From: Bryobacterales bacterium F-183
Lineage (GTDB): Bacteria; Acidobacteriota; Terriglobia; Bryobacterales; Bryobacteraceae
Assembly: GCA_016865505.2 (NCBI GenBank)
Contig: AP025252.1
Location: 3,844,001 to 3,908,000 of the forward strand
Direction: 5' to 3'
DNA: 64,000 bases
In this document: positions 43,562 to 52,581 of the stretch, piece by piece
Position numbering within the stretch: position 1 is the stretch's first letter
How the letters are laid out: each line of letters begins with the position of its first letter
Made by a program: the position numbers and the translations under genes
The notes under the pieces: generated by a model
What the model saw: the letters and a program-made list of their open reading frames with translations, nothing else
Told to the model about the DNA's origin: nothing
Databases searched by the model: none

Positions 43562-43613
43562 GAGGAATCACAAAGAAAAAGCGGACGGTGTTTGGCCGTC
43601 CGCAGGTGTGGTT
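43539..43613. repeat. 75-bp duplicated module, copy 1 (operator and terminator)
   Basis: This stretch is 68/75 identical to 44849-44923. It holds the operator with -35 of the SRPBCC operon and the terminator of the PEP-CTERM gene. In copy 1 both are intact. Confidence 0.85.
43571..43603 (-). terminator. Intrinsic terminator of the PEP-CTERM gene
   Basis: On the minus strand GCGGACGG and CCGTCCGC form an 8-bp stem with a 7-nt loop, followed by TTTTTCTTTG. It lies 33 nt after the PEP-CTERM stop. Confidence 0.8.
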
Positions 43614-43635
43614 AGAGGGAGAATACGAGGAACGC

Positions 43636-44547
43636 TTATGGACGCTTGGAGGTCGGTTGGTGGCGGCGGCGCAGAGTGACTAACGCGACCAGCGCTGAAC
43701 CCAGAACTGCGGTGGGGAGAGGTTCGGGTACGCCAGTGGGCGGTGGCGGAGGATCCGCCTGCAGAAGTTCGATTCTGACGTAGCCGTTGCCGGTGTTTCC
43801 GACCGTGAGCGACGGGTTCACGGCGCTGGGGTGTAGGAAGGACCCACCGCCACCACCGGGGCCAGCAAAACCTACGGCGCCACCTCCGCCCCCGCCGCTA
43901 TAGCCACCTCCCCCACCGCCGGAGCTCTGAAATCCGCCGCCACCACCACCGCCGAAGCCTCCCGCAGCCCCATCCGGGCAACCGCCGCCACCGAGAAGTG
44001 ACGGAAATGCAGCGCCACCCGTGGCACAGTCGAACGAATCGCCAGCTGTGAGAAAGCCACCGCCTCCGGGCGCTGCGACGGCGCCTCCGCCAGCACCATT
44101 ACTGCCTCCAAGAGCGCCGATCTCGCCCCTATGATTGGTGCCGTTGCCACCAGAGGTGCCTGTATTGGCGTGGTTGCCGGTAACGAACCGGGATGCGCCA
44201 CCTCCTCCTCCAGCAACGATGAGAGGTGAGCCAGCGTTCCAGGTGAGGAACGTGCCACCACCCCCACCGCCCCCATAGAGGGTACCGGCTGTACCGGACT
44301 GTCCAATGTACAAGGTGAGCAACTCACCCGCGTTAAAGTGGTAGTCGCCACCGATGACTGCGCCAAGGCCGCCAGTTCTGAACGCACTGTTGCCGCCTTG
44401 GGCGCCCGCTGCTACGACGCGATAGAGACCGCTGGTTGTGATTGTGTACAGTTGGGGGCCATTGACCCCGGTGTAGGAGATAGTATCGGCCCAGGCGGCT
44501 GCCGAAACGAGCAACGCCAGCATTGTGCTCAATAGAGTGTGCTTCAT
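43636..44547 (-). CDS. Glycine-rich PEP-CTERM protein
   Basis: The 303-aa protein has a signal peptide (HTLLSTMLALLVSAAAWA), then a glycine-rich domain of about 200 residues with GGGGGG runs and cysteines, matching the glycine-rich domain of ALK/LTK receptors in pattern. A PPPPP linker and a PEP-CTERM tail, VPEPLPTAVLGSALVALV followed by RRRH, complete it. It is probably surface-exposed matrix protein. Its gene lies inside the duplicated zone, between copy 1 of the 75-bp module and a truncated gene copy. Confidence 0.85.
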   Translation of the reverse strand: MKHTLLSTMLALLVSAAAWADTISYTGVNGPQLYTITTSGLYRVVAAGAQGGNSAFRTGGLGAVIGGDYHFNAGELLTLYIGQSGTAGTLYGGGGGGGTFLTWNAGSPLIVAGGGGGASRFVTGNHANTGTSGGNGTNHRGEIGALGGSNGAGGGAVAAPGGGGFLTAGDSFDCATGGAAFPSLLGGGGCPDGAAGGFGGGGGGGFQSSGGGGGGYSGGGGGGAVGFAGPGGGGGSFLHPSAVNPSLTVGNTGNGYVRIELLQADPPPPPTGVPEPLPTAVLGSALVALVTLRRRHQPTSKRP

Positions 44548-44717
44548 GAGATGAAATACCGTGTGATAGTAAGCGTGACTTCTTTGCGCAGATCGTCAAA
44601 AAAGTTTTCAGCAGACCTTTTGTGGCGGCCGCTGCAGTGACCAGTAGGGTAGGCGGTGACTGGCCGCCCTCCCGACGGGAGGCAGCACCTTTCGACTGAT
44701 GCTCGAAAAATGATGCG

Positions 44718-44846
44718 CTACTGGCGGGTGTTCAGGACCTTGGGACGTACCAGGTAGCCGGCGATCTGATCCTTGCCTACGGAGTTCACCACGATCTCGT
44801 AGGGCCGGCGAGCCTTTGAGGTAGGGAACTGGATGGGTTCGTTGAT
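44718..44846 (-). pseudogene. Truncated copy of the 3' end of the coiled-coil gene at 45689-46723
   Basis: The fragment encodes 42 residues, INEPIQF to NTRQ, plus stop, and is 112/129 identical to 45689-45817. 39 of 42 residues match; 12 of the 17 changes are silent. The downstream flank (44691-44717) is also alike. The 5' part of the gene is missing: homology stops exactly where copy 2 of the 75-bp module begins. It has no start codon and is surely non-functional now. Confidence 0.85.
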
Positions 44847-44848
44847 TG

Positions 44849-44923
44849 ACGAGACTAAATGGTCACGTCAAAAGAAATCACAAAGAAACAGCGGACGGTG
44901 TTTGGCCGTCCGCAGGTGTAGTT
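44849..44923. repeat. 75-bp duplicated module, copy 2 (damaged operator, intact terminator)
   Basis: It is 68/75 identical to 43539-43613. The palindrome keeps GTCACGT but has ACGAGAC instead of ACGTGAC; the -35 TTGACG remains but the -10 position is occupied by the truncated gene copy. Only the terminator part still has a job, serving the gene at 44932-45576. Confidence 0.85.
44891..44913 (-). terminator. Terminator of the secreted hypothetical gene
   Basis: The same 8-bp stem GCGGACGG/CCGTCCGC as at 43.6 kb, followed on the minus strand by TGTTTCTTTG. The T-tract is weaker because of one G. Confidence 0.65.
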
Positions 44924-44931
44924 GATGTGCT

Positions 44932-45576
44932 TTACAGCGCGAGGCGGCCGCCAAAGGTCATGTTCTTGAGTGGGAACTTGGCTTTCACGTCAAGGGTGGT
45001 GAGCTCTGCTTCAAACTGAACTTCGTTGTCGCCGGCCTTGATTTCGGAATCCTGTTCTTTGGGGAAGAAAAACATTAGGCCGGGGCCGCCAATGAGGGTG
45101 CCGGTGACCTTGGCGCAGGCAATGGGTGCTTTGTTTTTGCGAGTCAGTTTGGATTGCGATTTCAAACGGTCTTTTGTACGCGCCATTTCGCTGGCGATGG
45201 CGGATTCATTGGCGCCCGGCACCTGCAGGTTGCTCACGTGAATCACGTAGAACTTCGCGAGGTCGGATTCCGGCAACGTGGAGTTGTTGAGACGCTTTGC
45301 GGCCGCGTGGATCGGCTCTGCGCTTTCCCAGCGAACGGTGACGGTTCGCATAGATGTCCCTCCACTGCCCGATGAACCGCTCGGGTTGAAGCCAACGCTT
45401 CCCGTGCTTTCGCTGGAGGGCGCGTTGCCCGTAACTGGTGCGTCCATTGCCCATGGGGACTTGGAAAGTAGCTTTTTGCAGTCCTGCGGCGACCATTGGT
45501 CCGGAGGTTTCTGTTGCCAAAAGTCGGCGGAGAGAAGAATGGCCGACGTAGTGAGAATGAGAAATGTTGATCTCAT
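44932..45576 (-). CDS. Secreted lineage-specific protein (paralogue of 40676-41473)
   Basis: The 214-aa protein starts with signal peptide RSTFLILTTSAILLSA and continues FWQQKPPDQWSPQDCKKLL. Shared blocks with the protein at 40.7 kb are WQQKPP..WS..DC, VRWESAEP, LTRKNKAPIACAKVTGT and the C-terminal VQFEAELTTLDVKAKFPLKN. It has only a short Gly/Ser-rich linker where the paralogue has a long glycine run. Function unknown; conserved cysteines may form a disulphide. The start MRSTF was taken over an upstream in-frame ATG because it begins the signal peptide. Confidence 0.8.
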   Translation of the reverse strand: MRSTFLILTTSAILLSADFWQQKPPDQWSPQDCKKLLSKSPWAMDAPVTGNAPSSESTGSVGFNPSGSSGSGGTSMRTVTVRWESAEPIHAAAKRLNNSTLPESDLAKFYVIHVSNLQVPGANESAIASEMARTKDRLKSQSKLTRKNKAPIACAKVTGTLIGGPGLMFFFPKEQDSEIKAGDNEVQFEAELTTLDVKAKFPLKNMTFGGRLAL

Positions 45577-45631
45577 GCCAGAAGCATAACGCAGGAAAGT
45601 GCCGGTGTTTTGGGCCTCGACAAAAGCAAAA

Positions 45632-45661
45632 AGCGCCACCTCCCGACGGGAGGCAGCGCCT
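45632..45661 (-). terminator. Intrinsic terminator of the coiled-coil protein gene
   Basis: On the minus strand a GGCGCTGCCTCCC arm pairs with GGGAGGTGGCGC around GTC and is followed by TTTTTGCTTTT. A related hairpin without the T-tract lies at about 44665-44692 next to the truncated gene copy. Confidence 0.8.
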
Positions 45662-45688
45662 TTCGATCGATGCTAGAAAAATGATGCG

Positions 45689-46723
45689 TTACTGGCGGGT
45701 GTTCAGGACCTTGGGACGAGCCAGGTAACCGGCAATCTGATCCTTGCCCACCGAATTCACCACAATCTCGTACGGCTGACGCGCCTTGGAGGTGAGGAAC
45801 TGGATCGGTTCGTTGATGGTACGGTCACGCTTTTCGACGTTCTTGTCGTCGGCGATCACTTCCACCGTGAAGCGGTTCTTCTTGACGTCCACCTTCTTCA
45901 GCACCATCTGGATGTCGCCGACCTTGAGCGGGGTCTTCGACTTGGCCATCTTGAACTCGAAGTAGTCACGTTCGCCGAGTTGACGGAGCGCAGACAGTTC
46001 CTTGGAGTTGGTCGCGATCAGGCTGCCCTGGTCGCCGACGTCGCCCTGGACGCGCTTTAGGTTCTGGATGGTCTTGTCGAGTTCCGACTTGGTGGAACTG
46101 ACTTCCGTCTTGACGGCGCCCACTTCCGTCTTCACCGCGCCCACTTCCGTGCTTACCGCTTCGGTAGCGGTTTTGACTTCGGTGATCTTGCCGGTGAGGG
46201 CCGCTTCCTGGCGCTGCTGTGCGGCAGTGAGTTTGGCGGCGACTTCGTCGGCACGGCGCTGGGCCTCTGCCTTGGCTTCGCCGACGGCACTGGCGGCACG
46301 GCGCTGGGCGGCGGCCAGTTCGTCCTTCAAGGTGTCTACGTTGCGCTTGGCGGTTTGCACGGAGATCGCGGAGGTTTCCTTGACGCCGGCAATCTCATCC
46401 TGCAGCGACTTCTGTACCTTGGCGACTTCTTCCTGCAGCTTGCTGGTTTGGGTGTACTGATAAATGTTGGCGCCGGCCAGTAGCGCAATGCCTACGGCGA
46501 GGGCGGGGAACTTCCAGCCACCGGTGGCGGGGTCCTGCGGGGGCGCGTAGGATTGCTGCGGGTAGGGCGCGTAGGGTTGCTGCTGCTGGGGCGGCGGGTA
46601 CCCTTGAGGCGGATAACCTTGCGGCGGCATTTGACCGTACGGCTGTTGACCGTAGGGCGGTTGCTGCTGCGGCTGTTGTGGCGGCTGATTCGGTTGATCG
46701 TCCGCTGGCTTCAATGAGTACAT
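45689..46723 (-). CDS. Membrane-anchored coiled-coil protein with proline/glutamine-rich N-terminus
   Basis: The 344-aa protein has a disordered N-terminal tail of about 70 residues rich in Pro, Gln, Tyr and Gly (GYPPQGYPPPQQQQPY), one membrane helix (KFPALAVGIALLAGANIYQY), about 150 residues of coiled coil with repeats such as EVGAVKTEVGAVKTEV, and a C-terminal beta domain (FEFKMAKSKTPLKVGDI, NRFTVEVIADDKNVEKRD). I recognise no family. Topology suggests a tail in the cytoplasm and the coil outside, or the reverse. An AGGAG site lies 10 nt before ATG. A truncated second copy of its end lies 0.9 kb downstream. Confidence 0.8.
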   Translation of the reverse strand: MYSLKPADDQPNQPPQQPQQQPPYGQQPYGQMPPQGYPPQGYPPPQQQQPYAPYPQQSYAPPQDPATGGWKFPALAVGIALLAGANIYQYTQTSKLQEEVAKVQKSLQDEIAGVKETSAISVQTAKRNVDTLKDELAAAQRRAASAVGEAKAEAQRRADEVAAKLTAAQQRQEAALTGKITEVKTATEAVSTEVGAVKTEVGAVKTEVSSTKSELDKTIQNLKRVQGDVGDQGSLIATNSKELSALRQLGERDYFEFKMAKSKTPLKVGDIQMVLKKVDVKKNRFTVEVIADDKNVEKRDRTINEPIQFLTSKARQPYEIVVNSVGKDQIAGYLARPKVLNTRQ

Positions 46724-46765
46724 GGTTGCAGTTCTCCTCGTAATCTTCTTGGAAAGTTTACCAGT

Positions 46766-47383
46766 TTATGTCGCTTCTGGTACTGTGGCGGCCGGTTGGG
46801 CGAACGGGAAGTACTCCTGCTTCGAGATCCCCGGTTCAAAACACCTGCGGCATCGGGCCTCGTACATTCCGGCGGCTCCGACCACAATTAAATCCTCTGA
46901 TTCCACCAGACGTTGCGTGTGCTTGGCTGGGTTTCCACAACGCATGCAAATTGCCAAAATCTTTGTAATGGATTCGGCCAGAGCTAAGAGTTCGGGCATG
47001 GGGTGGAAGGCGCGACCCATGTAATCGGTGTCGAGTCCGGCGATGATGACCTGCTTGCCGGTGTCGGCGAGTTGCTGTGCGACGTCCACAAGATCGGGGC
47101 CGAAGAAGTTGCTTTCGTCGATGCCCACCACCTGGGTACGCCAGTCCAGCTTGGTCAGGATCTCTTTGGCGCCGGTGACGTTGACGCTGCCGATTCGCTG
47201 GGCGCTATGGGATACGATGTCCGAATCCGAATAGCGGTTGTCGATGGCGGGCTTGAACACCTGTACACGCTTGCGCGCGATCTTGGCACGGCGGAGACGG
47301 CGGATGAGTTCTTCACTTTTGCCCGAAAACATGGGACCGCAGATCACTTCGATCCAGCCGACGTTCCCGTTGACAATGTCCAT
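46766..47383 (-). CDS. tdk: Thymidine kinase
   Basis: The 205-aa type II thymidine kinase has Walker A in [16 protein letters not shown], the DESNFF block for Mg and base binding, the lasso loop [15 protein letters not shown] and four zinc cysteines (CMRC, CRRC). It salvages thymidine. It is divergent from the kinase gene with 49 bp between. Confidence 0.95.
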   Translation of the reverse strand: MDIVNGNVGWIEVICGPMFSGKSEELIRRLRRAKIARKRVQVFKPAIDNRYSDSDIVSHSAQRIGSVNVTGAKEILTKLDWRTQVVGIDESNFFGPDLVDVAQQLADTGKQVIIAGLDTDYMGRAFHPMPELLALAESITKILAICMRCGNPAKHTQRLVESEDLIVVGAAGMYEARCRRCFEPGISKQEYFPFAQPAATVPEAT

Positions 47384-47432
47384 AATTGCAGAACCGTAAT
47401 TGTAACCCGCGCTAGACTAGAAGCTTCTCAAA

Positions 47433-50168
47433 ATGGCGCGCTGTGTTTCCTGTTCTTCGGAAGTAAGTGGCAGTCCCGCGAAGTGTCCGGACTGCGGGGC
47501 GCCATTCGCGCTGCCGCAAGGCAACGGGCGTGAGGCGACGGCCACCGCCGCCACATCCGCCGAACCCATCGCATTTCCATCGGGCATGCCGCCGACGAAA
47601 ACCTCAGGCAAAGTGCCGGTGACGTCGCGCGTCAGTTCGATCTCGACGTTTGAGGATGAAGGACAATACGCGCCGGGCAGCATGGTGGCGGGGCGCTACC
47701 GGATTCTGGGTATGCTCGGCAAGGGCGGCATGGGCGAGGTGTACCGCGCTACCGACCTGACCTTGGGACAGTCCGTCGCGTTGAAGTTTTTGATCCGCGG
47801 GGCGGCGAACAACGAGAAGTGGCTGGAGCGGTTCCATGGCGAAGTCCGCATCGCGCGGCAGATTTCGCATCCCAACGTCTGCCGTGTGTACGACATTGGC
47901 GAGGATGACGACGTTCCGTTCCTGTCCATGGAGTACGTGGACGGCGACGATCTGGCGACCTTGCTGGTGGGCATCGGACGGCTGCCGGCGGAAAAGGCGA
48001 CTGAGATCGCGCGCAAGATCTGCGCGGGACTCGCGGCCGCGCATGACAAGGGCGTAATCCATCGCGACCTCAAGCCGCACAACATCATGATGACCAAGCG
48101 CGGCGAGATCCTGATCACGGATTTCGGCCTCGCGGCGGTGGCGGATACGTTGGCGGGTCCTGAGGCGCGCAACGGTACGCCGGCGTACATGGCGCCAGAG
48201 CAGTTGCGCGGGTCCGAGGTTACGAAGAAGAGCGATATTTACGCGCTGGGACTGCTGCTGTACGAGTTGTATACGGGACGGCGTCCGTATACGGCAAAGA
48301 GCGTACCGGAGTTGCTGGGACTGCAGGAATCGCAGCAGATGACCAGCATGACGTCGATTGCATCGGACATCGACCCGGCAGTGGAAGGCATCATCAAACG
48401 GTGCCTGAACCCGGATCCGGCAATGCGTCCGGCATCGGCGCTGGCGGTAGCGGCGGCGCTGCCTGGCGGCGATCCCTTGGCTGCGGCATTGGCTGCGGGC
48501 GAAACACCGTCACCGGAATTGCTGGCGGCATCCGGCAAGCACGATCCTGTACCGCTGAATCGTACGTTGCCGGTGTTGGCGTTGATCCTTGCGGGACTGG
48601 TGGCGAGTCCGTTTCTGGTGCACCGGGAATACCTGCCGTCTTTTTCGGCTTTCAACATGTCGCCCGAGGTGTTGGAGCAGAAGGCACGCGACAATGCGGC
48701 GATTCTGTCGTATACCGAACGCGGCGTGGATTCCTTTTCCGCTCTTCGCTACTCGGGCGGCTTTTTGGGATGGGCGAGAAAGAACTGGAACCAGGCCAAG
48801 GGCTGGAGCAACTTGTTCCACTCCGAACCGCCGATGTATTTGTTCTTCCGGCAGAGCCCGAGGTTGCTGATCGCCCGGCCGGATGGCCGTGTAACGGACA
48901 ACCGGCCACCGCAAATTGTAAGCGGGCAATGGCAGATGGAAGTGGATACGCTGGGGCGCTTGCGGCGCTTTGAAGCGGTTCCGCCGCAGTTTGAAAAGGA
49001 TGTTCTTGCGGCCACTACCGGTGCGGTGGATCCGCTCCCGGTGTTTCGCGCGGCGGGCTTGGACTTCAGCAAGTTTGCCGAGGTGGCGCCGCAATGGACG
49101 CCCCGCGCGGCTTTTGATCTGCGGAAGGCATGGCGAGGTGTACATCCCCAGATAGCCGAACTGCCTGTGACGGTGGAAGTGGCATGGTGGCGCGGCAAGG
49201 TCATGCATGTGCAACTGGTGTGGCCGTGGACCAAGCCGACGCTGATGACCGAGGAACCGATGACGACGCGGCAGATTGCGGGCGGCGTCATCGGGATCGT
49301 GCTGGGTTCCTCCGGCTTGTTCTTCGCGATATGGCTCGCGCGCCGGAATCTCAAGCTAGGGCGTGGCGACCGGCAGGGCGCGTGGCGCATCGCTGCGGTG
49401 GTTTTCTTCCTGCGTGCGCTGGCGTTGCCGGCTGAAATGCATTTTGTACCGAGTGGCGAATCCGCCGATTTGCTGATGAACAATTTGGCGTTATTGGCGT
49501 TCAACTGCGGCCTGCTCTGGCTGCTGTACATTGCGCTGGAGCCAGTGATTCGCGCCCGCTGGCCACAGTCGATCGTGACCTGGAGCCGCGTGCTTTCGAA
49601 GCAGTTTTACGACCCTGTCGTGGGTGCGCACCTGCTGTACGGGGTTGGCGTCGGTGTCCTCATGTACCTTTTATTCGTCGGCGCCGGCGCGACCGAATCC
49701 GAGTCGACTCCCCTCCCGATGAGCATGGAAGCGGCGATGAGCGCACGGGACTGGATTGCCTCGCTGACCAATAATGCGACGAGCGCAGCGACCACCGGCA
49801 TGATCCTGATGTTCCTGATCTTTGGGCTTCGGTACATTGCTCGCAAGGAATGGCTGGCGGCGGGCGTTGCGGGAGTGCTGCTGGCGGTACGGAACGTCGC
49901 GCAGTCGGACGGGGACCTGACCTTCCTCCTCCCTGTCATGTTGGCCATTTACTGGGGGCTGATGTTTGTGCTGATTCGCGTTGGCATGCTGGCCACCAGC
50001 GTGGCGGTGCTGACCGTGAACATCCTGCTGAACAATCCGGCAACGCTGGATCCGCAGGCCTGGTATACGTTGCCGAGCTACCTGCGTCTTGCGGTTCTGG
50101 CGGGCATCGCGGTCTACGGCTTCTATGCGTCGCGCGGCGATGGGAATCAGGCTGAGACGGCTGTTTGA
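47433..50168 (+). CDS. Membrane Ser/Thr protein kinase with N-terminal zinc ribbon
   Basis: The 911-aa protein starts with a zinc ribbon (cysteines 4, 7, 18, 21). A Pkn2-type kinase domain follows at about 85-345: YRILGMLGKGGMGEVYRA, lysine in SVALKFL, HRDLKPHNIMM, ITDFGLA and GTPAYMAPEQL, so it should be active. A membrane helix near 380 leads to about 220 extracytoplasmic residues without known domain and then seven or eight further helices. It could sense an external signal or membrane state and phosphorylate cytoplasmic targets. No phosphatase or FHA gene is adjacent. Confidence 0.92.
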   Translation: MARCVSCSSEVSGSPAKCPDCGAPFALPQGNGREATATAATSAEPIAFPSGMPPTKTSGKVPVTSRVSSISTFEDEGQYAPGSMVAGRYRILGMLGKGGMGEVYRATDLTLGQSVALKFLIRGAANNEKWLERFHGEVRIARQISHPNVCRVYDIGEDDDVPFLSMEYVDGDDLATLLVGIGRLPAEKATEIARKICAGLAAAHDKGVIHRDLKPHNIMMTKRGEILITDFGLAAVADTLAGPEARNGTPAYMAPEQLRGSEVTKKSDIYALGLLLYELYTGRRPYTAKSVPELLGLQESQQMTSMTSIASDIDPAVEGIIKRCLNPDPAMRPASALAVAAALPGGDPLAAALAAGETPSPELLAASGKHDPVPLNRTLPVLALILAGLVASPFLVHREYLPSFSAFNMSPEVLEQKARDNAAILSYTERGVDSFSALRYSGGFLGWARKNWNQAKGWSNLFHSEPPMYLFFRQSPRLLIARPDGRVTDNRPPQIVSGQWQMEVDTLGRLRRFEAVPPQFEKDVLAATTGAVDPLPVFRAAGLDFSKFAEVAPQWTPRAAFDLRKAWRGVHPQIAELPVTVEVAWWRGKVMHVQLVWPWTKPTLMTEEPMTTRQIAGGVIGIVLGSSGLFFAIWLARRNLKLGRGDRQGAWRIAAVVFFLRALALPAEMHFVPSGESADLLMNNLALLAFNCGLLWLLYIALEPVIRARWPQSIVTWSRVLSKQFYDPVVGAHLLYGVGVGVLMYLLFVGAGATESESTPLPMSMEAAMSARDWIASLTNNATSAATTGMILMFLIFGLRYIARKEWLAAGVAGVLLAVRNVAQSDGDLTFLLPVMLAIYWGLMFVLIRVGMLATSVAVLTVNILLNNPATLDPQAWYTLPSYLRLAVLAGIAVYGFYASRGDGNQAETAV

Positions 50169-51352
50169 TGTTTGCGGCCGGCGGTGAGCAGCAAGGCTTG
50201 CTGCTCCAGCACCACCGGCCAGTCGAACTTGGTTTTGGCCAGATCCAGACCATTGGCGATTAAGCGAGCCGTTAGCGATTTGTCGTCGGCAACGCGCAAC
50301 ATCACGGCGGCCAGCGCGGCCGGGTCGCCAGGTTCGGTGAGGAGCCCGTTGTAGCCATGTTGGACGATGCTCGGGATGCCGCCCGTGCGCGAGGCGATCA
50401 CCGGTACACCCGCAGCGTTCGCTTCACACAACACACGGCCCATGGTTTCCACATCGCGCAGGCCTGTCCTGCGATGGACATGGTCGCGGCTGGGCAGGAT
50501 AAAGCAACTGGCCGACCAGTAGTGCCGCTTCATCTCGTCGTGCGGGACGCGTCCCACAAACTCGGCGATGCCGTCGGAGGCACGCTCCAGCGCACGGCGT
50601 TCCGGTCCGTCGCCCACCACCACAAACCTCGCGTTAGGCTTGTGGACGCGGACAATGCGGGCGGCGTCCAAAAACGTATCGATGCCTTTCTTGGCCACCA
50701 GACGGCAGGCCGTGAGGTAGACCAAACCCTCTGGCTTGCCCACCGGCGGACAGAACTCGCTGGCATCCACGCCACCCGGGATCACAGTGTAGGTGGTGTA
50801 GTTGAGGTCCTGCAGGATGCCTGCGGTGTAGTGGCTGTTGGCAAAGACATGCGTGTTGCCGGCGAGCGCTTGGCGCATCAGGCGAAAGCGTGCATCACGA
50901 AACCAGGCGTGCACGAAGTCCGGGCGCCTCCATTTGACGAAGCGGTTGTACAGCGTACCGTCGATCCAGGGTTGCGCGACGAGACTGCTGAAGCGTTGGA
51001 ACGGATAGGCGATCCAGGGGCGCATCAGGTCGTTGCCGGCCGAGCGGCAGTACACCGGGATTCGGTCGCCAAGCAGTCCGTAGTAGACCGTAGACGCGTA
51101 GATCGCATCAAAGCCTTTGAAACCGGCCACCAGACGCAGATTGTGATGATGGCTGAGGCGGCTAAGAATGCGATGTACCGGGAAGGGAAGCGTACGATCG
51201 AACGCGGCGGCTTCGACCGGATGGCGGGCCCGATACGTCACGACCTCGATCGCATGACCGAGGCCGTGCAGGTAATGCGCGATGTGGATGGCATGCGTTT
51301 GCATGCCCCCAATGCTGGGCGGAAACTCAGTGAGAACGAGGAGCAGTCTCAC
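50147..51352 (-). CDS. Glycosyltransferase family 4
   Basis: The 401-aa GT-B protein has LTEFPPSIGGMQTHAI near the start, the donor site RLVAKKGIDTFLDAARIV, and the conserved C-terminal EANAAGVPVIASRTGGIPS. It transfers a sugar from a nucleotide sugar, possibly to a lipid or polysaccharide. GTG 51352 was chosen because it overlaps the upstream stop as GTGA; the frame continues into that gene. The end overlaps the convergent kinase gene by 22 bp. Confidence 0.9.
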   Translation of the reverse strand: MRLLLVLTEFPPSIGGMQTHAIHIAHYLHGLGHAIEVVTYRARHPVEAAAFDRTLPFPVHRILSRLSHHHNLRLVAGFKGFDAIYASTVYYGLLGDRIPVYCRSAGNDLMRPWIAYPFQRFSSLVAQPWIDGTLYNRFVKWRRPDFVHAWFRDARFRLMRQALAGNTHVFANSHYTAGILQDLNYTTYTVIPGGVDASEFCPPVGKPEGLVYLTACRLVAKKGIDTFLDAARIVRVHKPNARFVVVGDGPERRALERASDGIAEFVGRVPHDEMKRHYWSASCFILPSRDHVHRRTGLRDVETMGRVLCEANAAGVPVIASRTGGIPSIVQHGYNGLLTEPGDPAALAAVMLRVADDKSLTARLIANGLDLAKTKFDWPVVLEQQALLLTAGRKHQTAVSA

Positions 51353-52566
51353 CGCTGTAAAGCGCCGGCGCGACCCATAATCGGCCACACATCCACGACG
51401 TTCTGCCCTTCGCAGACGTAGTAACGGTCGTAGCAGTTGGTGGTCATGTCGAGGTTGGTGGTGATGAGTTCCACCTTCTCACCCAACTTGAAGCCGTTGC
51501 CGTCGTTCCACTTGAGGATGCCGTACTCGGCACCCTGATTTTCGACGATTACCTCGGGGCGATTCTTCACACGATCGGTGGGGCGAAGCAGCGCCTTATT
51601 GCCCGCGTCGATGGTGACCTGGCCTGTGTGGTTCGCGCTGATGACTGTCGTCAGCACGTTCATCGAGACGTCGAAATCGGAGTAGCGTTCGGTGCCTTCG
51701 CGCGAGCCGATGTTCATGTACGCGGTGTCCATGAAGATGTACGACCCGGCTTGCAGTTCCGTCAGGCCTAGCGCTTTGTCGATGTTGTAGGTGCCGGTGG
51801 AGCCGCCCGTGATGATGGGTACGTTCAGGCCGGACTTCTTCAAGAGCTTCGCGGTTTCCACCATCGGCACGACGTCTTTGGTGGACTTCTCCCTGCGCGC
51901 TTCCCAGCCCTTGGTGTGAGATGCGCCGCCCGAGTACCCCATAATGCCGCCGAGCTTGAGGTTCTTGGACGAGTCGATCTTCTGCGCGAGCTTCAAGCCC
52001 GGGTCGCCGGGGGCGTGGCCGTGGCGCGTGAGACCGGCGTAGATGTCCGGCAGTACGGTCATCTTGATCTTCAACGCTTCGGCCGCCTGATCGAGCAGGT
52101 CCACAGTGATGGGATCGTCGGCAACGAACATCGTGGTAGGTTCGCGCTGCGCGAGTACGGCGGCGCGCCAGACCTTGTTCTTGCCCGCGGGCTGACAGGT
52201 ATGCAGGACGTTTTTGAAGCCGGCGTTGACCATCAGTTCCGCTTCAGCGATGGTGGCGCAGCAAACGCCGAGGGACCCGAGAGCGATTTGCTTTCGGGTC
52301 ACGTCGGTGGACTTGTGGATCTTGCAGTGGGCGCGAAGGTTGATGCCGGTGGACTTGCAGTAGTCCGACATCGCCTTCAGGTTCTTTTCAAACAACGCCC
52401 GCTCGACCGTGAGGCAAGGCGTTGGCAGATCGTCTTTGGTGATGCCGCGAAAATCCTTTTTGGCGATCTTCGCTTCGACTTCGGCATAGCGGAAGACCTT
52501 GGCGGAGTTGGCCAAGGCTAAGGCAGGGGCAGCGGAGAACAGCAGGGCACGCCGGGATACGGTCAT
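51349..52566 (-). CDS. D-threonine aldolase/DSD1-like PLP enzyme with Tat-like signal
   Basis: The 405-aa protein starts with a twin-arginine-like leader (TVSRRALLFSAAPALALA). The alanine-racemase-like barrel has LPTPCLTVERALFEKNL, the PLP lysine in RAHCKIHKSTDVT, and GGSTGTYNIDKA. The C-terminal beta domain (LRPTDRVKNRPEVIVEN) carries the metal site of D-threonine aldolase/D-serine dehydratase relatives. An exported folded PLP enzyme fits Tat transport. Substrate is probably a D-amino acid; exact reaction unknown. Confidence 0.85.
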   Translation of the reverse strand: MTVSRRALLFSAAPALALANSAKVFRYAEVEAKIAKKDFRGITKDDLPTPCLTVERALFEKNLKAMSDYCKSTGINLRAHCKIHKSTDVTRKQIALGSLGVCCATIAEAELMVNAGFKNVLHTCQPAGKNKVWRAAVLAQREPTTMFVADDPITVDLLDQAAEALKIKMTVLPDIYAGLTRHGHAPGDPGLKLAQKIDSSKNLKLGGIMGYSGGASHTKGWEARREKSTKDVVPMVETAKLLKKSGLNVPIITGGSTGTYNIDKALGLTELQAGSYIFMDTAYMNIGSREGTERYSDFDVSMNVLTTVISANHTGQVTIDAGNKALLRPTDRVKNRPEVIVENQGAEYGILKWNDGNGFKLGEKVELITTNLDMTTNCYDRYYVCEGQNVVDVWPIMGRAGALQR

Positions 52567-52581
52567 CCCGGTAGTGTATCC

